Source of the DNA: Teredinibacter haidensis
Lineage (GTDB): Bacteria > Pseudomonadota > Gammaproteobacteria > Pseudomonadales > Cellvibrionaceae
Direction: 5' to 3'
NCBI RefSeq assembly: GCF_014211975.1
Contig: NZ_CP060084.1
Coordinates: 2,480,001-2,544,000 of the forward strand
Length of the DNA: 64,000 nucleotides
The notes beneath the pieces are model-generated. The model did not search any database. It was not told where the DNA came from and was given only the letters and a program-made list of their open reading frames with translations. Shown here piece by piece: positions 16,577 to 23,690 of this stretch; positions within the stretch are counted from its first letter, which is position 1; every line of letters begins with the position of its first letter. A program made the translations under genes and the position numbers.

Positions 16577-17366
16577 CTTTTGGCAAGACAGATAGCATCT
16601 ACCAGCACATTGCCGCGGCAGAAAACAGAGAAACCTCTATTATTGATCGTTTGAGTATTGGCCTGACTTGGACTACCTGCCGAACGATTACAAACGGCAA
16701 CCAACAACTAGGCCTAGCTATGAGCCCATGAACCGCAACTCGCACCTTAAGCTGGCCCGGCACGCTTGCAGGAAGCTCGGTAAATGATATTAGCCAGTGG
16801 CTTACGTCTTGGAACCCCTTCGAGGCCACAGTTGCTATGGCTGCTTGCAATAGCGTGATTAACCATTCTGAAAACGCTTTACTCGAAAGAGCACGCCCCC
16901 TCTGCACCAGCGCATCGCAAAACTTAGCCGTATTTGATTTTTTAAACCCAGGCTTGAAGGAAAAAAAGTCGCCGTCATAGGTCGCTATCCCGGATTAGAC
17001 GAAATATTACAAGGGCTGGACTATCGCGTTCTGGAACGTTCGCCCGGCAATAAAAATGATCTCCCCGATACTGCTGCCGAATATATTCGGCCAGAAGTTG
17101 ACTGGGTTTTCATTACCGCCACGTCACTGATAAACGAAAAATTTACCCGATTAGCCGAGCTTTCGAAAAATGCCGTGAGCGTGCTAATGGGCCCGACTCT
17201 ACCCTGGTAAGACTGGTTTTCCGATTTTGATATCGATTATCTCGCTGGAGTAGAAATGGTGAATGCAAAAAAAGTAGAACAAATTGCCACCGAAGGTGGT
17301 GGCACCCGAATATTTGAAGGCGGGGTTAACTACGCCGTCATCGATATGGAAACTAACACACACTGA
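16573..17366 (+). pseudogene. Decayed DUF4213/DUF364 (putative heavy-metal chelation) gene
   Basis: A full-length DUF364-type protein can be pieced together but is broken in three places. The N-terminal DUF4213-like part (IIDRLSIGLTWTTCRTI, QQLGLAMSP) runs into TGA at 16729-16731. The frame continues unchanged (WPGTLAGSSVNDISQWLTSW) to a 7-A run at 16961-16967, where loss of one A shifts it. In the new frame KVAVIGRYPGLDEIL and VDWVFITATSLINEKF read on to a TAA at 17208-17210. The C-terminus after that is EGGGTRIFEGGVNYAVIDME. Members bind metals or resemble metal-cofactor enzymes. It sits under a sigma-54 promoter in a nif locus, so an intact copy would have been expressed with nitrogenase. 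Confidence 0.85.
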
Positions 17367-17424
17367 ACAGTACTCCGCGTAGCCAACCGCGAGTAAATTC
17401 GGGAAGCCAATAAACCGTCAAAGG

Positions 17425-17661
17425 CTACGTTCTATATTTTCCGTATAGGTTTTTTGAGACCAACACCAGTAACGCCAAGCCGAATAACGCCAGGGAGCTA
17501 GGTTCAGGAACCGAGGCTACATTAGTACCATCAGAATCTGTGCAATCATAGCAAATCTGAGTTCTAGTGCCGCCTACTGTCGTCCAGTAGCAATTACATG
17601 GTGCAGCGAAAATTATAGAGGAAAATAGCATTGAGATTATAAGCACCGATAGCCTTTTCAT
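17425..17661 (-). CDS. Small secreted PEP-CTERM protein
   Basis: A 78-residue protein in three parts. A signal peptide of about 19 residues (MKRLSVLIISMLFSSIIFA) comes first. A short mature part holds four Cys (CNCYW, CYDC). A classic PEP-CTERM tail follows: VPEPSS at 51-56, the hydrophobic helix LALFGLALLVLV, and basic residues at the end. PEP-CTERM tails are processed by exosortase EpsH/XrtA and usually mark surface or exopolysaccharide-linked proteins. The ATG at 17661 follows AAGGAG. No exosortase is in this window. The very small mature domain gives no hint of function. Confidence 0.8.
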   Translation of the reverse strand: MKRLSVLIISMLFSSIIFAAPCNCYWTTVGGTRTQICYDCTDSDGTNVASVPEPSSLALFGLALLVLVSKNLYGKYRT

Positions 17662-18060
17662 TTTGCGCGCTCCTTACACGGATTACACCGTATATCTATG
17701 GTATAGCACTAACAGAATAAAGTGTTTATATGGGAAAATCATTAGACATAAAACGATTCCACATCCACGCTATTTTATATACCAGAAGACAACAGAGCAC
17801 GTCAGAAGCCCGATAAAAAGTCATTAAAAAGGGTAGCCCCCGGAAAAGCCCGCTTCATCACATTCCACGTAGCCGTGATACCGATACAGTGAAAAAGCAG
17901 ATAAGATTTATGATGCCCATCAGTATGGAACAATTTATTCTAAGAACGGGACTTAGTGAAGAGACGAAGTTATGAAGGATGCTCGGCATTCGGGCTACAC
18001 TAAGCAGACACCGGCAATCTGCCCAACCGAAAGCCCAATACGGCGCCACCAAACATAAGG
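17662..18060. other. Non-coding stretch with nothing recognisable
   Basis: About 400 bases between the PEP-CTERM gene and hemerythrin. It holds only short open frames without ribosome-binding sites. One weak GG-N10-GC at 17992-18005 lacks the TTGC half and has no NifA site. Confidence 0.5.
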
Positions 18061-18483
18061 ATGTTACCTTTGACGGATATCATCGATCGAACCCTACCTG
18101 AATACAGCCTCGGCGTCCCAGAACTGGATTATAGACACGACGAATTTATTGGTATCGTCAACCACCTAAAAACTGCCGATACGGCCGATTTTATTCGTTT
18201 GTTCGCAGCCCTTGTCGTGCATACCGAAAAGCATTTCCATGCAGAGAACAAACTTATGCAGAAAACCCACTTCCCCGATCTCGAGGAACACATTCGTGAA
18301 CACATGAAAGTACTGCGAGATTTAAAGAGCATAAACAATATGGTTGGCCGGGGCTCTATCATGATGGCACGCACATTTATAAGTGAACAGTTGCCCGAAT
18401 GGTTCCGATTGCATACAACAACGATGGATACCTCACTTTCAATTCACCTACTACAAAGGGGTAAGTCACAAGAACGCGCTTAG
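18061..18483 (+). CDS. Bacteriohemerythrin-like protein
   Basis: A 140-residue hemerythrin-domain protein with a full set of diiron ligands: H26 (YRHDEF), H58 and E62 (HTEKHFHAEN), H77 and H81 (EEHIREHMKV), and H118 and D123 (EWFRLHTTTMD). Such proteins bind O2 reversibly. A role in buffering or delivering oxygen near nitrogenase is an attractive inference but unproven. The ATG at 18061 has AAGG immediately before it, so the start is not certain. It is transcribed alone. Confidence 0.9.
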   Translation: MLPLTDIIDRTLPEYSLGVPELDYRHDEFIGIVNHLKTADTADFIRLFAALVVHTEKHFHAENKLMQKTHFPDLEEHIREHMKVLRDLKSINNMVGRGSIMMARTFISEQLPEWFRLHTTTMDTSLSIHLLQRGKSQERA

Positions 18484-18772
18484 GGACTCGCCCTGCATAC
18501 GGCAAGTCTAAAGAATTCACCTATTGTGCTGAGCGTTCACTAAAATTATGTTTTGACGACCATACGTTTAACCGAGTCGTTTCCGCCTTCGCTTCGAAGA
18601 CACTCCTCCTTAGAAAAACCAACCCATAGTGACAAACCCACCCGCAATAAACATTTTCTTGAAGACACTACAAGCCCAACTGTTAACACGCAAAAAAATA
18701 GATACAAGTCTTTAGCGTCACTTTTCCAGGCTCCTCATTGAAACGGGTATTGTAGGGTTTGCTCGGACGCAT

Positions 18773-18788
18773 TGTTCTAAAGAAAACA
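18773..18788 (+). promoter_or_regulatory. NifA upstream activator site for the rhodanese-ankyrin gene
   Basis: TGT-TCTAAAGAAA-ACA, a perfect TGT-N10-ACA, 140 bp upstream of the -24 element at 18929. The preceding 18484-18772 holds nothing I can identify. Confidence 0.62.
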
Positions 18789-18847
18789 TTTTGTTGTATA
18801 CCTGTTCGATGCCGATAAACCGTATGGCACAAATACATACCCAACCC

Positions 18848-18876
18848 GCTAACCCCTTAATAAATAAGGGTTTTTT
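18848..18876 (+). terminator. Imperfect terminator-like hairpin
   Basis: ACCCCTTA-ATAAA-TAAGGGTT followed by TTTTGTTTT, with one unpaired C. It lies 360 bp after the hemerythrin gene and between the NifA site and the sigma-54 promoter of the next gene, so it may insulate that promoter from upstream transcription. Confidence 0.5.
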
Positions 18877-18927
18877 GTTTTCAAAATAAATTACCAGAAA
18901 AACATTAGCGTGGTTTAGCAAACAAGT

Positions 18928-18943
18928 TGGTTCGCTAATTGCA
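18928..18943 (+). promoter_or_regulatory. Sigma-54 promoter of the rhodanese-ankyrin gene
   Basis: TTGGTTCGCTAATTGCAG contains TGG-N9-TTGCA with GG-N10-GC spacing, about 60 bp before the ATG at 19001. Confidence 0.68.
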
Positions 18944-19000
18944 GAAGCGGTCCACCAACAATTAAAAATTTTCGTAGCATTCAACGTAGGATCCATTTCT

Positions 19001-19783
19001 ATGGCGTATTTTACCGAAATTAGCGTTATTCAGGCTGATACCATTATCGCCAAGCAAGATCCGCTAATTATTGATTATCGCGACACACTTTCATATCGTA
19101 ATCAACATATTGAAGGATCTATACAGCCGCATTCAGCTCTAATTGACATGCTCATAAAAAGCAATAGATTTGATCACCCCCTAATCGTCTATAGCGAAAA
19201 AGGAAACCTTAGTAGAGATATCGCCAGCGAGTTTGGGCGTTCGGGATTCAAACAGTGCTACAGTCTAAAGGGTGGCTACGCAGCCTGGAAAGAACGTACA
19301 AGCTTATACAGCGTAGTTCCCTACAGTATCTATACTAACGAGTGGTTAGTCGAAACTGGATTTGAAGAACAATCTCTGAATATAGCAGATGAAAACAAAT
19401 ACACGGCGCTGATGCACTCGTGCAGAGAAGGACTAACCCGTATCGCTGCGGAACTAATTTCGGCAAGTGCAAATATCGAGCAAAGGGATTCTGATGGAAA
19501 CACCGCCCTTTGGGCTGCGTGTTTCGGAGGAAACATAGAAACAGTAGAACTAATTATAAAGAACAAAGCCAATATCAACAACCAAAACGATGAAGGTTGT
19601 ACCGCGCTAATTTATGCTTCCTTTTCAGGAAAAACCAATATCGTAAAGCTACTACTACAACATGACAGTAATATAAATATAAAAAATCATGATGGGTATA
19701 CGGCGCTTGATGTAGCAACAAATCCGGATATCGTAGATATATTAAAGCATGAAAACGCTGGCAGTATCGAAGCCGTTATCTAA
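19001..19783 (+). CDS. Rhodanese-like domain fused to ankyrin repeats, NifA/sigma-54 promoter
   Basis: A 260-residue protein. Residues about 8-100 form a rhodanese homology domain (DPLIIDYRDTLSYRNQHIEG, LKGGYAAWKE). Residues about 128-255 form four ankyrin repeats (YTALMHSCREG, GNTALWAACFGGN, GCTALIYASFSGK, GYTALDVATN). The loop that normally carries the catalytic Cys reads VYSEKGNLSRD, with Ser 65 in its place, so sulfurtransferase activity is doubtful. A persulfide-independent binding or scaffold role is more likely. It is cytoplasmic, with no signal peptide. The NifA site and sigma-54 promoter upstream put it in the nitrogen-fixation regulon. It stands alone, convergent with the HemG-like gene. 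Confidence 0.88.
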   Translation: MAYFTEISVIQADTIIAKQDPLIIDYRDTLSYRNQHIEGSIQPHSALIDMLIKSNRFDHPLIVYSEKGNLSRDIASEFGRSGFKQCYSLKGGYAAWKERTSLYSVVPYSIYTNEWLVETGFEEQSLNIADENKYTALMHSCREGLTRIAAELISASANIEQRDSDGNTALWAACFGGNIETVELIIKNKANINNQNDEGCTALIYASFSGKTNIVKLLLQHDSNINIKNHDGYTALDVATNPDIVDILKHENAGSIEAVI

Positions 19784-19848
19784 AGTAAAAATATCGTAAA
19801 TATGAAAAAACGGAAGATCTTCCTCCTAAAATCAACGGCTTCCCTCTG

Positions 19849-20379
19849 TCATTTCATTTCCACCACGGAGCTTACGAAAGCATCAACTTGCTTCCAATCG
19901 GTATACTCAATAACAGCGTCGAGATTAACTGGGCCCTTTGTTAAGTACATAATAAATCGAATCATTTTTCGATCCCAAAAACCATATTTTTTGTAATCGA
20001 TCTTACCAGCAAAGACTGCCTGTATGTTTGGCTGCCATCCAACCTGCTTGAGAAATTTAAAAAAATAGGGATTCGTTTCTGGATCACACTTTTCTGGCTT
20101 TCTTGCAACAAGATTCACAGAGAAAAAAGCAGTCGGAATTTCATTCAAGACCTGTTTATTTTTTACAATCAGATCGGAAATTTTCTTCCCATGCTTACCA
20201 TAGCGGATGCTTGCGCCAATAACTATCTTGTCAAACGATTCCAACACCAGCGCTTCGCTGTCGTCGACAGACATCATGGTTACAGAGCAACCATTCTGAG
20301 AAAGCAATGTTTTAATACTCTGACTTATTTTTTGTGTATGGCCATCCGTGGTTGAATATAGAACTAATATTTTTTCCAT
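19849..20379 (-). CDS. hemG: Flavodoxin-domain protein, HemG-like protoporphyrinogen dehydrogenase
   Basis: A 176-residue flavodoxin-fold protein close to HemG, which oxidises protoporphyrinogen IX with quinones in haem synthesis. It has KILVLYSTTDGHTQKISQSI for the FMN phosphate loop, VIGASIRYGKHGKKI, FFSVNLVARKPEKCDPETNP with the HemG-type insertion, and a C-terminal MIRFIMYLTKGP typical of HemG. It could instead act as a specialised flavodoxin. It is not NifF, which lacks the HemG loop and C-terminus. No nif-type promoter is evident upstream (20380-20660 holds no gene). Confidence 0.85.
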   Translation of the reverse strand: MEKILVLYSTTDGHTQKISQSIKTLLSQNGCSVTMMSVDDSEALVLESFDKIVIGASIRYGKHGKKISDLIVKNKQVLNEIPTAFFSVNLVARKPEKCDPETNPYFFKFLKQVGWQPNIQAVFAGKIDYKKYGFWDRKMIRFIMYLTKGPVNLDAVIEYTDWKQVDAFVSSVVEMK

Positions 20380-20664
20380 AAGCTAACCTAGATTCTCCCC
20401 CAACTTTGATATAACGCCAATTTCTGCGTTTAACGTCTTACCAACGAACGTTTTGGACGCCTGCAGAATATATCTGAACTTAATCAGAAGTCCGTTAGGA
20501 CCTCATTCGAGGAATAGTAGCACGTTAAAGTGCCCAGAGGATAAGACAGCTTATTATCAAAGACAGGATTCCTATCGAGGTCAATTTAAACAGGAAAAAG
20601 AATAGAATCGAGGTTGTTGAAAAACAAATCCTGGACAAATACCTCTTGCTTTCCTTTGCCCACG

Positions 20665-20931
20665 TTAGCCGACTATTTTCTCTGCAATAACAAAGCCAGA
20701 CGCAACATCCAAATCATTTGTTAACTTTGAACAGTGTTCTCTTGAATCTACCAGATAGATGGCAAAAGCATCTTCTTCTACGACCGGCTTCCCTGCATGA
20801 ATGTCGTCCTCTGTGCAATAGGTAAAATACCTCCCGGGGAACTCCTCCCGTATTGCTGGGAGAATATTATCGGACAGACCATTGGCATGTATATGAGCGA
20901 CAACCATATCGAGTTCGGTTTGTTCAATCAT
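20665..20931 (-). CDS. Small conserved nif-operon protein (DUF6129-like)
   Basis: An 88-residue protein starting MIEQTELDMVVAHIHANGLS at 20931. The start is set by AGAGG eight bases upstream. It contains LPAIREEFPGRYFTYCTEDD, AFAIYLVDSREHCSKLTNDL and ends GFVIAEKIVG. I recall small proteins of this kind at the end of nifHDKT operons, filed as DUF6129, but have not checked by search. Function unknown. It is the last gene of nifH-D-K-fdxB-nifT, 111 bp after nifT. Confidence 0.72.
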   Translation of the reverse strand: MIEQTELDMVVAHIHANGLSDNILPAIREEFPGRYFTYCTEDDIHAGKPVVEEDAFAIYLVDSREHCSKLTNDLDVASGFVIAEKIVG

Positions 20932-21042
20932 TCGTAAACCTCTCATTTAAATGATGGGGAAGACAGGCTAACCACTATCAGCGTGGCAGCTTACAAACAA
21001 CACTCCCGCGTTAAAAACTAGCGGTGGCGCAATGCCCAACAG

Positions 21043-21267
21043 TCACTCCCCGACAGAGATCATCCTCTTGGCGCGAACCGTAATAGGTAATCGCGGTGTT
21101 GCAATAGGCTCTAGATAATAGCTCGAACCGTCAGCAAGTGTTACTTCGCCTCCCCATGTTTCTTCGTTATCATGCTCGATAGAAATAATATTTTCCTCCA
21201 GATCCCGCTTTGCAACATAGAGCGTCAATTGCCCTTCATTGTTACGTCGAATCATTACATTGGGCAT
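21043..21267 (-). CDS. nifT: NifT/FixU protein
   Basis: A 74-residue NifT: MPNVMIRRNNEGQLTLYVAK, then IEHDNEETWGGEVTLADGSS and RLPITVRAKR. The start at 21267 is chosen because GGAG lies seven bases before it. Two earlier in-frame ATGs are too close to that site. NifT is conserved downstream of nifHDK in many diazotrophs; its role is unknown and it is dispensable in Klebsiella. Here a ferredoxin gene lies between nifK and nifT. Confidence 0.95.
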   Translation of the reverse strand: MPNVMIRRNNEGQLTLYVAKRDLEENIISIEHDNEETWGGEVTLADGSSYYLEPIATPRLPITVRAKRMISVGE

Positions 21268-21306
21268 TGACATACTCCACAGGTAAATAACTTGATACAA
21301 AAGAGG

Positions 21307-21335
21307 CCGGAGATTAGATCACATCCGATCTCCGG
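21307..21335 (-). other. Intercistronic hairpin between fdxB and nifT
   Basis: A perfect 8-bp stem, CCGGAGAT (21307-21314) with ATCTCCGG (21328-21335), loop 13. On the minus strand it is followed by CCTCTTTT, too short for a strong terminator. It could attenuate transcription or protect the upstream nifHDK message from 3' decay. Confidence 0.6.
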
Positions 21336-21440
21336 AAAAGGTGTAACTGTAAACCGACCCAACTGAAGAATCCTCGAAAGAGCTGTACAACATTTAATCA
21401 TGACTTTTAGTCGATTTCGGTACGTCAATTAGCGACTTAA

Positions 21441-21749
21441 TCAGGCTAGCAAGGCTTCATGAGATAGGCATTTCTTTGAGCAAACTTTCGAACACGACAT
21501 GCAGCCAATACAATCCATAAGATCCTTGATATCCATCATTTTTAGACCGTCATCGTCGTCATCAAAATCGTCATCATCATCTAAATCATCATATTCGTAC
21601 GGTCGATGAGTTAGTTCAAACACATCCCTCGGACAGACTTTGTAGCACCGGCCACAACCTATACATGTTCCAGAATTCAACTTCGTTAAAAACATGGGAA
21701 TCCATTCGCCACCACCGCGCGTACGGCCCACTATTTTTTCTTCAGACAT
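21441..21749 (-). CDS. fdxB: Nif-specific ferredoxin III (FdxB) with Asp-rich insert
   Basis: A 102-residue dicluster ferredoxin: CIGCGRCYKVCP at residues 29-40 and CIGCMSCSKVCSKKC near the C-terminus. It is the nif-specific ferredoxin III type, which donates electrons in nitrogen fixation or cofactor synthesis. Between the two clusters lies a loop of almost only Asp (YDDLDDDDDFDDDDDG), encoded by a GAT/GAC run at about 21550-21600. It lies 219 bp after nifK in the structural operon. FdxB usually carries some insert here; this one is unusually acidic. Confidence 0.92.
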   Translation of the reverse strand: MSEEKIVGRTRGGGEWIPMFLTKLNSGTCIGCGRCYKVCPRDVFELTHRPYEYDDLDDDDDFDDDDDGLKMMDIKDLMDCIGCMSCSKVCSKKCLSHEALLA

Positions 21750-21968
21750 TATTTATCTCCCTCGTTACTGGAGCAAATGTTATAAACAACAACAAAGGCA
21801 TCATAAACAAATGCTCTTCTTTGTAGGCTCGGAGCCTAATTTCGTTTTGTGTCTTTTCAGCGTTAGCGGTATCAAAGCTAACCATTTAAACGTCATCCTG
21901 CATCAATATAGTTATAAGAATTCGAGCGAAAGGCATCCGGATGTGGACGACCAACGCCCGTTCAAAAA

Positions 21969-23540
21969 TCATCTAATCAGGTCATAATTGTAATCTGTTT
22001 CCTGCATTAGACGTGTTTCTTCATCCAGACGCTCAAGTACGCTATTCACTAGAGTTGTCAATATTTGCATTGCTCCCTCATACCCCAGCGTGGTCTGACG
22101 ATGTAAATGATGTCGATCGAAGATTGGAAAGCCAATTCGAATCAGCGGAACTTCGAACTCTTTACCTTTGTGTAAAGTATCACGCTGAATAAACTTACCA
22201 TATGAATTTCCAATCATAAAATCAGGCTTGTTGGTAAACACAAGAGAACGCATATGCCATAAATCTTTCCCAACAAAAACTTCGGAATTCGCCCCATAAG
22301 GCGACTCCTCCAACAAAGCATCCATGGCCTTCTTCCATCGCTTGTTACCATTATTACAGAGAACATGAAGAGGCTCCGCGCCCAATTCCATTAGGAATTT
22401 CGTGAGCCCCATTACAAAATCAGGATCGCCCCACAAAGAGAACTTTTTCCCGTGCAGCCATTGGTGGGAATCGGTCATCATATCAACCAACCTTCCACGC
22501 TCCTTGGTTAACGCATCACCAATCGGCTTGCCACTAACTTCACTGACTTTCATCAAAAATTCATCAGTCCATTCCAATCCCATTGGAATATTCAATGTGG
22601 GAATTTCATGCATCCAAGTTTTACTTACGTACTTCTTGGTTTTATTCAACTGCCAGGGCTGAACAAGAAAAGTATTCAATGCATTCGGCGCATCTTTTAT
22701 TTCTTCTTGACTTGTACCGCCCGCATAGATCCGGTATTCGCCATCCGCAGGGGTATCCAAAATCTCTTCTGGGTCACACAACAACGTAGACTCAACAGAC
22801 ATGTCTTTCATCATGCGCTTAAGTACACGATAGTTACCCAGATAGGTTTCGAACCCCGGAACCAAGTTAATCTTTCCGTTGCTCCCTACTTTTTTATCGT
22901 CCATATCCTTTAGTGTAAAGTAACGCATAATCCCTTCGAACATATTGTCCCAACCAGTAACATGGCTACCAACAAAGCTTGGCGTATGCGCGAACGGCGT
23001 TGGAATATCTTCCGGGAGAAACCCTTCAACCTTAGAGTTAGTGATAAATGCATTGAGATCGTCACCGATAACCTCTGCCATACAAGTTGTAGACACGGCA
23101 ATCATATCGGGCTTGTAAATAGCGTTACAGTTTTGCAAGCCATCTTTCATATTTTGCTGGCCACCAAACACAGCCGCATCTTCAGTCATCGAATCAGAAA
23201 GGCAAGCAATGGGCTCCTTAAAATGACGGTTAAAGTAAGTTCGAAAATAAGCGACACAACCTTGAGATCCATGGACATAGGGCATCGTATTTTCAAACCC
23301 TAAGGAACAAAGAACCGAACCCAGGGGCTGACATGCTTTCGCGGGGTTAATTGTTAGAGCTTCACGCTTGAAATTCAACTCCTGATACTCTTCGGAGGTC
23401 GTCCACTTAAAGACCTCGTCTATATTTTCCTGTGAAGGTGTTTCTTCAAAATTTTCGCGCTTTCCCGCCAACGAGTCCTGGTATTCCTTATCACGAAAAA
23501 GGGGATAGCTTAATTTAATATTCTCTGCATCTTGACTCAT
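21969..23540 (-). CDS. nifK: Nitrogenase MoFe protein beta subunit NifK
   Basis: The beta subunit of dinitrogenase. From the ATG at 23540 (MSQDAENIKLSYPLF, GGAG upstream) it is 523 residues, the same as the Azotobacter protein; an ATG eight codons earlier is rejected. P-cluster ligands fall at the expected positions: C70 (INPAKACQPLGSV), C95 (HGSQGCVAYF) and C153 (STTCMAEVIGDD). It follows nifD by 150 bp. Confidence 0.98.
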   Translation of the reverse strand: MSQDAENIKLSYPLFRDKEYQDSLAGKRENFEETPSQENIDEVFKWTTSEEYQELNFKREALTINPAKACQPLGSVLCSLGFENTMPYVHGSQGCVAYFRTYFNRHFKEPIACLSDSMTEDAAVFGGQQNMKDGLQNCNAIYKPDMIAVSTTCMAEVIGDDLNAFITNSKVEGFLPEDIPTPFAHTPSFVGSHVTGWDNMFEGIMRYFTLKDMDDKKVGSNGKINLVPGFETYLGNYRVLKRMMKDMSVESTLLCDPEEILDTPADGEYRIYAGGTSQEEIKDAPNALNTFLVQPWQLNKTKKYVSKTWMHEIPTLNIPMGLEWTDEFLMKVSEVSGKPIGDALTKERGRLVDMMTDSHQWLHGKKFSLWGDPDFVMGLTKFLMELGAEPLHVLCNNGNKRWKKAMDALLEESPYGANSEVFVGKDLWHMRSLVFTNKPDFMIGNSYGKFIQRDTLHKGKEFEVPLIRIGFPIFDRHHLHRQTTLGYEGAMQILTTLVNSVLERLDEETRLMQETDYNYDLIR

Positions 23541-23690
23541 AACATTTTTCTCCTTCCGCGCCACTCATCTGTGGACAGGCGGATGTGGACTCCAGTTTAG
23601 AAATTCAATACTCGCGCAACACTATTGAAACCTACCGCTGGATGAGTTGACAAAAACTACAACCTAAAAAGTTTCGCCACCGCAATTACA

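Noticed and set aside
17992..18005. GG-N10-GC upstream of the hemerythrin gene
   Set aside because: Only the GG and GC match. The TTGC half is TAAGC and no TGT-N10-ACA lies upstream.
18718..18996. 92-codon minus-strand frame between hemerythrin and the rhodanese-ankyrin gene
   Set aside because: It runs across the NifA site, hairpin and sigma-54 promoter, and the peptide resembles nothing I know.
19811..19822. GGAAGATCTTCC palindrome after the rhodanese-ankyrin gene
   Set aside because: As a hairpin it has only a 4-bp stem; the T-run after it is suggestive but too weak to call a terminator.
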